Positions 1 through 8,609 of a stretch of 22,371 nucleotides of DNA are shown one piece after another. The stretch comes from Mnemiopsis leidyi (Eukaryota > Ctenophora > Tentaculata > Lobata > Bolinopsidae), in assembly GCA_000226015.1 (NCBI GenBank), contig JH152947.1, forward strand, positions 7,939-30,309, given 5' to 3'. A model generated the notes under the pieces. That model saw only the letters and a list, made by a program, of their open reading frames with translations, was not told the DNA's origin and ran no database searches. Each line of letters begins with the position of its first letter. The first letter of the stretch is position 1. The translations under genes and the position numbers were made by a program.

Positions 1-131
1 AAATGGACCTAGATACACATTGAAACAACATCGGAATTTAATTTTGGCCCGCTCTGCACTTAACTTAACGGTCCAAAGCAGAAAAAAATTGGTAAGAATC
101 GCGTTTTAAGGTCGATTTCGGGATATGAATT

Positions 132-199
132 AGTAATACCACTGGAGTGTAATTACTATAATGGTATTACTAAAGTAATACCACTCCAGTGGTATTACT
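132..199. repeat. Inverted repeat and near-perfect palindrome
   Basis: AGTAATACCACTGGAGTG at 132-149 is exactly complementary to 182-199, giving an 18-bp inverted repeat with a 32-nt spacer. Inside it, 174-185 and 188-199 form a second 12-bp hairpin with a two-base loop. The right arm can therefore pair with either of two partners. The adjoining GTGTAATTACTAT phrase occurs twice, at about 147 and 203. The structure suggests a small palindromic repeat or MITE remnant; no target-site duplication was identified. Confidence 0.7.
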
Positions 200-934
200 A
201 CGGTGTAATTACTATATTAATTTTACTCAAAAATTAGCAAAGTAATACAACTGAAGTTGAATAATAGGTTTAACTGCTGGCAGGATAACACTGTAAAGTG
301 TACATGGGCTGATGACTCTAAGCCTACATGTCTGCAGGTTATTTTGCCTGTGTTAACCGAGCGAAGAATCTAGAATGTTAGACACAGCGTAGCCATCGGC
401 AGGACCAAGACTTTAGCTGACGAGGAAGAAGTCATTGTTCCTTAGTCTGTGCTGTTTTCAATAGGAAGAAACATTTCATTAGGCAGGGACAATATTCTTT
501 AGAATTTGGCTCCAAGTCACGTAAATATCGATCTGTTCAAGTCACGTCAATTTTGAGATTTCAACAGTGATTTATGTTATTCTAATTGTTTTTCTATGGA
601 TGAATACAGAATATCTTTCAACTCAGCTCAATTCTCATTCTTAATGAAACTGCAAAGTCTAGTCGACCCAACTCTAGACTTAACAAGACTGCAAATCTTG
701 GTGCTTCTTTGTGTGAGTTGAAATACCAGAACAATAAAATACCTAGAAAGATAGACACAGCTAGACAAGACCAGGGTTTAGCTGACAATGTCATAGCTCT
801 AGCATCTCAATAGGCAAGAACACTGTCATTAGACAAAAACAAGTTTCTCTAGGGTCCAAGTCACGTCAATTTTAAAAATCAAACTGCACCTACTACTAGT
901 GTCTAGTATAGTCGGCACGTTTTTTTTATTCGAT

Positions 935-1057
935 CGTTTGATATATGGAAGAATTCCTAGCTTCTAATGAGCAACGTTTCGAGTTTGATAGATGGAAGAA
1001 TTCCTAGCTTCTAATGAGCAACGTTTCGAGTTTAATAGATGGAAGAATTCCTAGCCA
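935..1057. repeat. 47-bp tandem repeat, about 2.6 copies
   Basis: The phrase GGAAGAATTCCTAGC starts at 947, 994 and 1041, exactly 47 bp apart. The first two full units are almost identical, and the last copy breaks off after CCTAGCC. It is non-coding in every frame examined. Confidence 0.8.
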
Positions 1058-1161
1058 CTAGTGAGCTGGGTGGTGTAGTACATATAACAATAAGAGGAAT
1101 CAAAACAGAAATGGTGTGACATAAATTTTTATTTTCATTTCCTGTTGGTTATTATAAATTC

Positions 1162-1242
1162 CAATAGAAAAAAGTATTTTTGGGGAGGTGTCAAAATGTC
1201 ACGTGAATTGTGGCCCCTCCCCAAAAATACCCTTTTCTATTG
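1162..1242. repeat. Palindromic element ending in a splice acceptor tract
   Basis: Arms 1162-1188 and 1216-1242 are 27 bp each and match at 25 positions, with a 27-nt loop. The right arm contributes TTTTCTATTG, most of the pyrimidine tract of the acceptor at 1248-1249 just before the SRCR gene start codon. A shorter, diverged element with the same left-arm phrase (GTATTTT, then GGGAAGGTGTC) lies at 8235-8284. The element therefore looks like a dispersed repeat, not a structure peculiar to this gene. Confidence 0.7.
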
Positions 1243-1253
1243 CCTGTAGAATA
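1231..1253 (+). promoter_or_regulatory. Candidate trans-splice or 5'UTR splice acceptor
   Basis: The sequence reads TTTTCTATTGCCTGTAG and then AATA before ATG at 1254. This is a normal 3' splice site with only four transcribed bases before the start codon. Two other genes in the window (acceptors ending at 5254 and 13046) have the same arrangement. It fits spliced-leader trans-splicing, but an ordinary upstream 5'UTR exon is also possible. Confidence 0.5.
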
Positions 1254-3754
1254 ATGGGAAGAAGCTTGGGGATAAATTTAGTGCTCCTGACTTTCTTTCT
1301 TTTGCAACTTGCTCATGTTGGTAAGTCAAAGATTCATGAAATTACCGTCAATTTGGGTTTACCTCAATTTGATGATTCAACTATGACCGTATTACCACGG
1401 AAACCATATAAATAAGGAGGACAATGATATTGATAAGTTACATCTTTTCAGATGGTCAGTTCCAGTTGATCAACATAGCAACAGGATCCTTGGTAACCCA
1501 ACGAGGAATAGAAGGTTTGCTCCTTTACAACGGAGGAACGGTTTGTGACGACAATTTCGATGACAACTCCGCACAAGCTATCTGCAAACTGATGGGCCAT
1601 CTCCAATTCATCAGCTGGAGAAGTGGAGAGTCCAACGCCATGCAGAACAACTACCAGATTACCCTAGATGATGTAGTGTGCAATAGTGGTGAATGGGAGC
1701 ACTGCACACATAGCAGTGCACATAATTGCGACCATTCGGAGGACGTGCATCTTACGTGTGGCACGCGAGAGATACAGATAGGTAAGCAAAACATAATAGT
1801 ATTAGTATCCTCGATATAAATCTGAGCAGCAAGGTGTTTTATCATAGAAATTGAATTTCACCGGCACAACACAACATATGTACATTTTGCTGCACACAAC
1901 ACGAACTTGGCGCAAGATACTCTAAATGCGATGCTCCTGCTCGATGCGTTAAACTTCCAAAAGCTTTGAAATTCAAATTCCTTAATTTCAGATATTTATT
2001 TTGATCTCGGAAAACCATGCATCGCCCTCTTTTTTTAAAGAAATACTTTCAAAATCTGACAAAGTATGAATCTATTAGTATCATTACGACATTACATACG
2101 CTTTTAAACGTTGTACAGTGCGATAACAACATTAATTGTACGAGGTGAAGCCAAATTGCTGTGTCTCTCCAAAAGTCACAAGAATTTAAAGTATATCATG
2201 AAGTTAGTCACTTCACCGTCGCTCCAAGCAAAAAGTGATATCAATAATGGTAAAATGATACAAATAGTAAAAGTAACGCATACATTTAGGCGATTCCCGT
2301 ACTATAGAGTGACAATACCTTATAGTGACAAGTACCTAATAGTGACAAGTACCTAATAGTGACATGTATTGTCACTAAAAGGTACCTTTGCTTACTATAT
2401 AGTGACATGAGATCTCTTTATAATGAAACAAACGCAGCGACCGATAAGCTAAATAACACTAACAGCAATAATTTAGTAACAACAAACATATTTCACCTTC
2501 AACTAGAGTGAGGATTTTAAGGATTTTGAAGGATTTATCGAAGATGACGTGAAGGATGGTGTGAGGATAATGGGAGGGGTGGGCGGTAACAGAGGGAGAT
2601 ATAGCCAGGTACGTCTTGTCCTCCCACCGCACTATACTTTCTTGTTCCCACTCTACAGAGTCCTTCCATCTGGGGAGCTTGGTTAATAAACTCGCTCATT
2701 TGTATCGGAAATTATTTCATCAATAAGTTTATAATATTACATTTCATGTCTGAATGGTCGATTAAATTTCTTAACTGAATTATCGGATAATTGTTTATGA
2801 GTCGCATAAGAATCAAATACTTTTTAATACTTTCAACACTACTATTATGCAAATAATTTGAGTGTTATGTCCTGATGACGGTGTTGTTACACAGAAATAT
2901 ATAGATGAATTGCTATTAAAATCCTTGTCTATCACTCGAGTCAAGAAGAGAATAAAAAAAACCACGTTAAACTCAGTCGCTTAAATTCTACGAAAGATTC
3001 ACAAATTTAAATGCATCATGTGGCAAATAACAGCGATGGGCCAATAAAAATTGAATACGGCCATTAGACAAATCGATAACGACGGTTTTTCTTTAAATGA
3101 AGTTATTCGTGACCCATCCCCAACAAACTTTTCTCTGCCTCAATAGTTGTAAAATAAAACAGAGAATAAGTTTTATCTAACTTACTCAGGTAAAGAATGA
3201 ATTTGGTCAGACAAAACAGCTGACTGCCACCTCCCTAACATGTTTGCAGCCCCAGTAAGTTTGATGATGAAGTCTATCGGTAACACCTGTAAAATATCTA
3301 TCGGTAACACACAATAAACAATTCCTTGTCCTAATTCCAGCCTTTTACAAAGTAATGTGGTAGCTGTTGCAGTCTTAGATAAGATTAAGAAACAGGTTAT
3401 CTGTAACTCCGCGTAATTGATTAAGAAAGCTTGAAATATTGTTGAAAATGATTGAAGCTGATTGAAAACTGAAAAGTCGCCCGTTAACTTGTACTACTTT
3501 AGATTATGAGTCTTGACCAGTTGACTTCGAATTTTAGACATTTTATTCTTTAAACTTTGTCAAAAACTTTTACAAAAACTTAAAGAAAGTAAACTTAAAG
3601 AAAGTAATTCTTTAACTTAAAGAAAGTAATTCTATGTTATGTAATCGTTATCAGATTACCGAAATTTCAAATACAGAACTGTAATAATTTCTATTCTATT
3701 TTAGGCGATAACGTTCACTGCAGCAGTTGGAATGTGCTCCGACACCAGCAGTAA
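1254..3754 (+). CDS. Small secreted SRCR-domain protein
   Basis: Exon 1 (1254-1320) starts MGRSLGINLVLLTFFLLQLA, a classic signal peptide, and ends at a GTAAGT donor. Exon 2 (1452-1781, acceptor CTTTTCAG, donor GTAAGC) encodes one scavenger receptor cysteine-rich domain. It shows GTVCDD, then AICKLMGH, DDVVCNSGEWEHC, HNCDHSEDV and LTCG. The six cysteines match the group A SRCR spacing (C2, C3, C5-C8), although it lies on one exon. Both flanking introns are phase 1. The 3' end is uncertain: a phase-compatible last exon at 3705-3754, after TTCTATTCTATTTTAG, gives a 148-residue protein with an AATAAA next to the stop. A nearer alternative ends at 2038. SRCR domains generally bind proteins or microbial ligands outside the cell; the ligand here is unknown. 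Exons 1 and 2 are secure (about 0.85), the ending is not. Confidence 0.65.
1992..2038 (+). CDS. Alternative short last exon for the SRCR gene
   Basis: The acceptor CTTAATTTCAG at 1981-1991 is followed in the required phase by DIYFDLGKPCIALFF and a TAA stop. It would give a 210-bp intron, close to the other introns in this window (131 to about 510 bp), whereas the distal choice at 3705-3754 needs 1923 bp. Neither ending adds a recognisable domain. The two could be alternative exons, or one or both may be chance. Confidence 0.3.
2310..2410. repeat. AGTGACA short repeats with hairpin
   Basis: TAGTGACAAGTACC occurs twice in tandem, spaced 17 bp, with more diverged copies of AGTGACA on both sides. 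Arms at 2349-2364 and 2370-2385 (GTACCT, then TAGTGACA, and their complement) fold with a five-base loop and one small asymmetry. An open frame across part of this is a by-product of the repeat. Confidence 0.65.
2507..2686 (+). other. Unexplained open stretch with splice-like and poly(A)-like borders
   Basis: After the acceptor-like TTTCACCTTCAACTAG, a frame stays open for 59 codons. It has an acidic start (SEDFKDFEGFIEDDVKDG), a glycine-rich middle and a hydrophobic end before TAA at 2684. AATAAA lies at 2685-2690, overlapping the stop. A consensus-like donor (AGCCAG, then GTACGT) also lies inside. I recognise no family. It could be a last exon of an unseen gene, a transposon fragment or chance. 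Its phase does not fit the SRCR exon upstream, where joining would create a stop at once. Confidence 0.2.
2691..3704. other. Non-coding stretch with minor repeats
   Basis: I see no coding signal. TCTATCGGTAACAC is repeated at about 3274 and 3298. A short AT-rich tandem of AACTTAAAGAAAGTAA occurs three times between 3577 and 3634. If the distal SRCR last exon is right, this stretch is the 3' part of its intron. Confidence 0.5.
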
Positions 3755-5254
3755 ATAAATAATTTGATTCAACTTTCGATTATTTAAGTTTCTGATAAAC
3801 TTAAGATGTTGGCAAAAAATACGAATTAAGCACGAAGGCAAATCGGTTTAACATTATTTTAAGTTTTATAGTATCGCGCCAACAAATAAGTTGTCTAATG
3901 TATCCATTTCAGAACAAGCAGTTCTTGTAAAGATAGCGAATATTAACTTGTCACCTATCGAGGTAAGGCATTTTTTGCTAATATCAACTCGAGAGGAAAA
4001 TTATTCAAGTATGTCATAAAGTAATTGAATAATTATCCGATATGGCTAACTTTATTACTCCGACGGTAGTTTCAGAGACGCAGTAAGTGTGACAGACAGA
4101 AACTCAGTGAAGATAAAGGACTAATATCCCACGTGAAAGATGGACAACCCCCTCCCTTAAGTTATGCAAATCGATAAGACGTTACAGCGGTCTGAAGACT
4201 CATTATACGGATAGGAAGTGCAGCTTCTGGTCAGGGCTTACGTACGATGGTTTTCGGCGGTACTTATACCGTCTCCCCTCGCCACTTCATCAGTCTCACC
4301 CCTCCCTACGAGGTGTGAGCAAGCCGACATTACAAGTTCAGGCTCGTCTACTCGTTTACTGTCATGGGCTAACCGATGGGCAAAACATTTTATCTGTTGG
4401 CCCTGGTTATAAGGCGATCGCCCTTAGCCGTATAAGGCGAACACCGAATAACACATGTTACCGCTATTATGGCAACGGTCCTTAACAGCGATCGCCGTGT
4501 AACTGCAATCGACGCTAATACTGATCGCCCTAAATCTAGATGCTAGAGTCTAAGTTTGATCTATAGGGGTAGCCGGTAGAGATTTTCAATTCAACTTTCC
4601 TCCTCACTCGCACCTGCCGTTTTACTATGTCCTCTTTCGCCTAGCGCCTCCAATTCTGTCCTCCTGTTTAGGCACCTCCCATTCTTATCTGTCCTCCTGT
4701 CTCGCCTAGCACCTCTAATATTTATCTCCGTGATCACTCTTATCACCTCTTAACGCCTCAGCCCTTCCAACCATTCTTTTGCCACTGAACGTTGTAGTTA
4801 ATTTTGTTCTAACAGAACTACATAGATAAACTGGAAAAAGTAGACAAAGTGGACAGATCATTTAAATCAATCATTTATCCTTTTTTACATTTGAATTTCC
4901 TGCTCCGACTTAAATTCTTTCATGTTCTCTTAATACATTCTCCAAATATTCATCCGTTAATATATCTAATAATTGTTTTCGTTCAAGTAACAAGTTGCAT
5001 CTTCTTGCATCTCCGAGCCATCTTTCACTCACACAAATACAACATTCACCCAACCTCACTCATCTTCACCCTACTATCAGTGTCACAGCCAGCTTGCGCT
5101 CTCCCATATCCGGAACTCCAGAAAGTATTTGACACAACAACACATGCTGCTACCCTAATAGTAAAGTAGCATTTGTAGAACCCATCTGCCGAATTTTACC
5201 TCAATCCGTTGATAACAATGTACAATGTGCAATATTGATTTCATTTTATTTTAG
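3755..5254. other. Intergenic region upstream of the secreted orphan gene
   Basis: No exon could be supported. Two GCGATCGC sites occur close together, GGCGATCGCC at 4413-4422 and GCGATCGC at 4498-4505, in a locally GC-richer patch. A pyrimidine-rich stretch with degenerate CCTCCTGTC and CGCCTAGC phrases spans about 4595-4760. The open frame at 4849-5169 is pyrimidine-driven and hydrophobic with no recognisable domain, and I did not call it a gene. Confidence 0.5.
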
Positions 5255-5262
5255 GTATCAAA
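5238..5262 (+). promoter_or_regulatory. Candidate trans-splice or 5'UTR splice acceptor
   Basis: TTTCATTTTATTTTAG ends at 5254, and only GTATCAAA separates it from the ATG at 5263. It is an excellent pyrimidine tract and AG. Together with the sites ending at 1249 and 13046 it suggests that messages here begin with a separately encoded leader or a distant 5'UTR exon. Confidence 0.5.
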
Positions 5263-6324
5263 ATGAGGTTCCTAGTCCTGCTAGCTCTGGCAACGGTCGT
5301 TTCAACAGAACTCTGCCACACCAAAGGCAAAAAGGCTGCAGCTGACAGAAACTCTATTAACGAGATAAAAGCCATAGTTCGCACCGGAGCTCAGTTTCTT
5401 GTTGGAAGTTCCTGCCCGTTCCTCGCCAATAACATTGAGAAGATTCTATTTGAAAAGAACTGCCGAGCTCTGGCAAAACAGTCTATATGCTACGGTAAAA
5501 GAGTAGCGGAGAGGTACAGCGACCAAACTGCAGCAGTCAGCTACGGGCAGCTTGCCGCCGGTGTCGACCAGTTGATGGAGTTGGGAAACTTGGCCTGCGA
5601 CCAAGGAGGAGCTTGCTACAAACAGATCTCCAGAGTCATAGACAAGAAGTGCATGAAGAAAAACAAGAACTTTGTGAGGGAGACAATAGCAGCTGCCGAA
5701 ATTGCATACCAGGCCAACGCTCAGGCCTCAGTGGAAAACTTCGTCGACGCCAACTCTGAAACCCTTTTAGGGGAGGTAGCTAATCTGGTGATGGGGAGAT
5801 TCAGCAGCGTCTCGGACTTCGAGGTCTTCCTCAACGACTTCCTATCAAAAGACACTCAGAGCCAGATCAAATCTGATGCTGAAGAAGCTGCTGAGGAAGT
5901 AGTAAAACTTGCTAAAGGCTTCTGCAGGAGTGGATGTTTCAATCAGTCTGCATCCTTTATCAAGCCTCTATTTGAAGCCATGCACGGAGATGGAGACCAG
6001 TGCATGGATGCGACACAGTTCTGTGGATCTTGCAAAGAAAGGGCGCATGGTTATCTGGAAAACGATGGCTCTACACTACCTTGTTGCCTTGACAAGTTGG
6101 TACAGAAAGGAATTGAGGCGTACGAGTACATAGGAGAACAATACGGAGAAAAGATAGAAGACCTATCCGATTTAGTGTCGGCCTCGCTTAGCGACGCAGC
6201 TCTTGAACGGGCAGAAGAGATCAAAAATGAACTCACCAGGCAAGCTGGATGCATAGAGGAGTCCTATGATGAACACAAACCAGTGTGCAAAGTTAAGAAG
6301 GGAAAAAAAGCCGGCAAAATGTAA
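5263..6324 (+). CDS. Secreted cysteine-rich protein of unknown family
   Basis: An uninterrupted 353-residue coding exon. Residues 1-16 form a signal peptide (MRFLVLLALATVVST). The mature chain has 16 cysteines: 18, 51, 67, 76, 112, 118, 130, 221, 225, 247, 254, 257, 274, 275, 330 and 342. Residues 131-220 carry none and look strongly helical, rich in A and E. The tail is basic, with KVKKGKKAGK. The pattern of LACDQGGACYKQISRVIDKKC-like spacing around 112-130 is loosely echoed at 221-247, which hints at an old internal duplication. There is no membrane segment after the signal peptide. Local GC content is clearly above the flanks, and codon structure is regular, so it is very likely a real gene. 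An ATTAAA at 6359-6364 may serve as the poly(A) signal. I do not recognise the family and assign no function. Confidence 0.85.
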   Translation: MRFLVLLALATVVSTELCHTKGKKAAADRNSINEIKAIVRTGAQFLVGSSCPFLANNIEKILFEKNCRALAKQSICYGKRVAERYSDQTAAVSYGQLAAGVDQLMELGNLACDQGGACYKQISRVIDKKCMKKNKNFVRETIAAAEIAYQANAQASVENFVDANSETLLGEVANLVMGRFSSVSDFEVFLNDFLSKDTQSQIKSDAEEAAEEVVKLAKGFCRSGCFNQSASFIKPLFEAMHGDGDQCMDATQFCGSCKERAHGYLENDGSTLPCCLDKLVQKGIEAYEYIGEQYGEKIEDLSDLVSASLSDAALERAEEIKNELTRQAGCIEESYDEHKPVCKVKKGKKAGKM

Positions 6325-6358
6325 TGGCCACGATGAACTGAGGAACTGCGCCAGGTCG

Positions 6359-6364
6359 ATTAAA
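6359..6364 (+). terminator. Possible poly(A) signal ATTAAA
   Basis: ATTAAA lies 35 bp after the stop codon of the secreted orphan gene and is the first variant poly(A) hexamer downstream. No cleavage site can be confirmed from the sequence. Confidence 0.35.
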
Positions 6365-6707
6365 GCTTCAAGATAAACCTTTAATATATAAAAGATCTTC
6401 TTTCCGGAAAATCATTGAGGACAGAAACTTTTTTCAGTTTGGGTAAAAAGTTGAACCTTTTATGTGAATCTTTACAGTATATTGAACTGTTTTAGTACTT
6501 TTGATCTTAATTTCGAAGAAAGGGATTTGTAATCTCTTACTTCGTCCGAACTTTTGGGATAAATTTAAATGAATTGTCGGATTGACTAATGAGAAAGCAG
6601 GTGGTTCTGAAGCCAGCCCCAGCTCAAGATATCTAAATATAAACGTTCTCGATGTGCTAGTACTGCTTTGTAGTCGGAAATGTAGGCAACCCAGATAAGG
6701 CAAATAT

Positions 6708-6950
6708 TTCAACATTCAACATTCAACATTCAACATTCAACATTCAACATTCAACATTCAACATTCAACATTCAACATTCAACATTCAACATTCAACATT
6801 CAACATTCAACATTCAACATTCAACATTCAACATTCAACATTCAACATTCAACATTCAACATTCAACATTCAACATTCAACATTCAACATTCAACATTCA
6901 ACATTCAACATTCAACATTCAACATTCAACATTCAACATTCAACATTCAA
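6708..6950. repeat. Heptamer minisatellite (TTCAACA)n, about 34-35 copies
   Basis: An essentially perfect array of a 7-bp unit, TTCAACA read from 6708, over about 243 bp with no visible interruption. It starts about 380 bp after the stop of the secreted orphan gene. The unit does not match a known telomere repeat. Such purity suggests a recent expansion, and its length is likely to vary between individuals. Confidence 0.95.
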
Positions 6951-7713
6951 CCTGAAGCTGAAACAATAAATTTTGGAACAGACTTTCAACCTTTCTCCCG
7001 AAAAATGACTTAGGGAATAGGGATAATAGGGATAATATAAGTGCAAAGCAACTGTGCCTGCCCCAACTCTGCCCTAACCTCTTGTCCAGGTAGTTTACTA
7101 AATAGCCGCAATAATGTAGCCCATTACCTGAATTACAAGTAGTACAGATATGTGTACAATTGCTGTTATCCTGTGTACTTTGATACACGTCATCTGCTTC
7201 ACGACAGTGTTACTCTGAAATAGTCGCCTTCTTAGTTTACCCGCTTACAGGGTTTTATAAGGGGGCCGTTATATCAAGAAATCATAACTTAGAACATGAA
7301 AGTCAGTAAGACAATAATAGAGTTACAAGCTATAAAGGCTCTGATCAAAGGTTCAAATTTTCGGGTACAAGCTCGATAAACGATCTCCATTAAAAGTAAA
7401 GCATTTAACTATTTAATTCCTTCCTAAATTATAAGACAAACTTTGACCGGTGATGATGGAAAATCTTTAAGAACTGGTGACAAATTGATGACGTCACGAT
7501 AAAGAAATTTAAAGATTTAGATTTGCAAGGCCCTATTGTACTATTTTCGGCTAAGACAGCAACATAAACTATCCACTATCCGATTTTAAATTCTTTGCTG
7601 TGACAAGGTGATCCTTTAAATCGGTAAAATCGCACAACGTCATCGAATCGCCTGTACAATATTTTGCAAATTTCCCTAAAAGTTTGTCCAGCTTATAATG
7701 AAAGATTGCCCTA
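6951..7713. other. Non-coding stretch
   Basis: No supported gene. AATAGGGAT occurs in three short near-tandem copies around 7015-7037. Minus-strand open frames here have no domain features and no splice borders that I would trust. Confidence 0.5.
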
Positions 7714-7779
7714 TTATAAGCTAGAGGAGATCTTTCTCTTCAGCCTTGAGCCCGAATATTTTGAATTCTTTGAGTACAC
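7714..7779 (-). CDS. Candidate short last exon after the TMEM39-like exon
   Basis: On the minus strand the acceptor TTTTTATTTTAG is followed at 7779 in phase 0, the phase left by the TMEM39-like exon, by VYSKNSKYSGSRLKRKISSS and then L and a stop. The residues do not resemble the next part of TMEM39 (a conserved membrane region). If used, this exon would truncate the protein. It may equally be chance. Confidence 0.2.
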   Translation of the reverse strand: MYSKNSKYSGSRLKRKISSSL

Positions 7780-7888
7780 CTAAAATAAAAACTATTCTCA
7801 AGTTTCACCAATTCAATTTTCTACGTTTTTGAATCTTAGTCAAAGTATATGTACAATTTATATTTAGCCAATAAATGACAAAAATTAC

Positions 7889-8087
7889 CTGACTAAATGT
7901 AAAAGGTAAATAACACGCCAGGTAAGCGTAACAGAGGATGTTGACGGCGACAAATTGTAGTCGAGTTTTCAGATTCCCTAACAGAGCCTCGCAGTACTTC
8001 CTGATTTCGTCAGGTGAGGAGGATTTGCTTGGGGACACTGGTACCTGGCTGGGCGGCCTCTCTTTGAGCAGCAGCGTCAGCACTATC
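7889..8087 (-). CDS. Internal exon of a TMEM39-like membrane protein
   Basis: The minus-strand exon has an acceptor ending GCAG (8089-8088 complement) and a donor GTAATT after 7889. It encodes 66 residues plus one split base. The order LTLLLKE, SPDEIR, then a cysteine and leucine helix, LKTR, VNILCYAYLACYLPF, matches the middle of TMEM39A/B as I remember it: a LLL-KE stretch, SPD-IR, an R-I/L helix, then a membrane segment with N-L-AY-LP. TMEM39 is a multi-pass ER membrane protein linked to secretory trafficking and autophagy control. I found no other TMEM39 exon in the window. The gene may have long introns, or this may be a lone relic. No stop or frameshift is inside the exon. Confidence 0.55.
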
Positions 8088-8234
8088 CTGCAATTGTTTC
8101 TGTAACTTCTTGGTTGAAAATTTAAACTTTGTTTTAGAAATTTATGAAGTTTTGATTAAGTTTAAATCAAAATGAGCATGATCATTTTATTGTAACATAT
8201 AATTATGATTTTGAATGGGTTTATAGAGAAAGGT

Positions 8235-8284
8235 ATTTTGGGAAGGTGTCTCAAATTTTCCAAGATTTTAAGCCTTCTCAAAAT
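8235..8284. repeat. Diverged copy of the 1162-1242 palindromic element
   Basis: ATTTTGGGAAGG (8235-8246) pairs with CCTTCTCAAAAT (8273-8284) at 11 of 12 positions around a 26-nt loop. The left arm and loop start (GTATTTTGGGAAGGTGTC) resemble the element next to the SRCR gene. The rest has decayed. Confidence 0.5.
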
Positions 8285-8609
8285 TTATTGGTCTGCTTTA
8301 ATTCTCAGAAGTGAAATTCTTCCCGGGGTCCTATGGACACAGATTCTCAAAAAACAAAGACCGTAGGAAATTAACATTTAGAGAAATGTGGTTTTTAAAT
8401 TTGCGACACCCCAGAATGCCAAAAATTATTTTCGCTTGCTATGCTCAGGAGAGGGGCCAATTATTTTTACCCAGAAGCTTCTAGTCTTGACGGTCAAAAT
8501 TTGTGACTTTCCTCTCTTTATTGAATCGAAAGATGAATTTAATAATTTCAGACCAGTTTTAGCTAGTAAGTACATTTAAAATGTAAAATGCGGGGGCCGA
8601 ACTCTAGCC

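Larger units (their letters stand above)
1..1249. other. Repeat-rich region upstream of the SRCR gene
   Basis: I see no convincing coding sequence here. The region holds a palindrome cluster at 132-199, a degenerate duplication in which 371-560 resembles 745-880, a 47-bp tandem repeat at about 935-1057, and the inverted repeat at 1162-1242 that runs into the first gene. The degenerate pair shares the phrases TTTAGCTGAC and CCAAGTCACGT in the same order, about 340-370 bp apart. No promoter motif could be assigned. Confidence 0.6.

Noticed and set aside
1188-1415. 75-residue open frame starting upstream of the SRCR first exon
   Set aside because: Its start lies in the palindrome loop and its end reads into the intron after the GTAAGT donor. 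The ATG at 1254 with exon end at 1320 explains the coding part.
4849-5169. 106-residue hydrophobic open frame before the secreted orphan gene
   Set aside because: It follows a pyrimidine-rich sequence that gives runs of L, F, I and H in this frame. There is no signal-peptide architecture, no domain and no splice logic.
5909-6254. Open frames on other frames and on the minus strand inside 5263-6324
   Set aside because: They overlap a long intact coding exon and show no features of their own.
6708-6950. CRISPR-like array or telomere
   Set aside because: It is a pure 7-bp tandem repeat with no spacers and does not match known telomere units.
7015-7040. Homing endonuclease site, from TAGGGATAA words
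   Set aside because: Only the short core is present, as part of a small tandem repeat.
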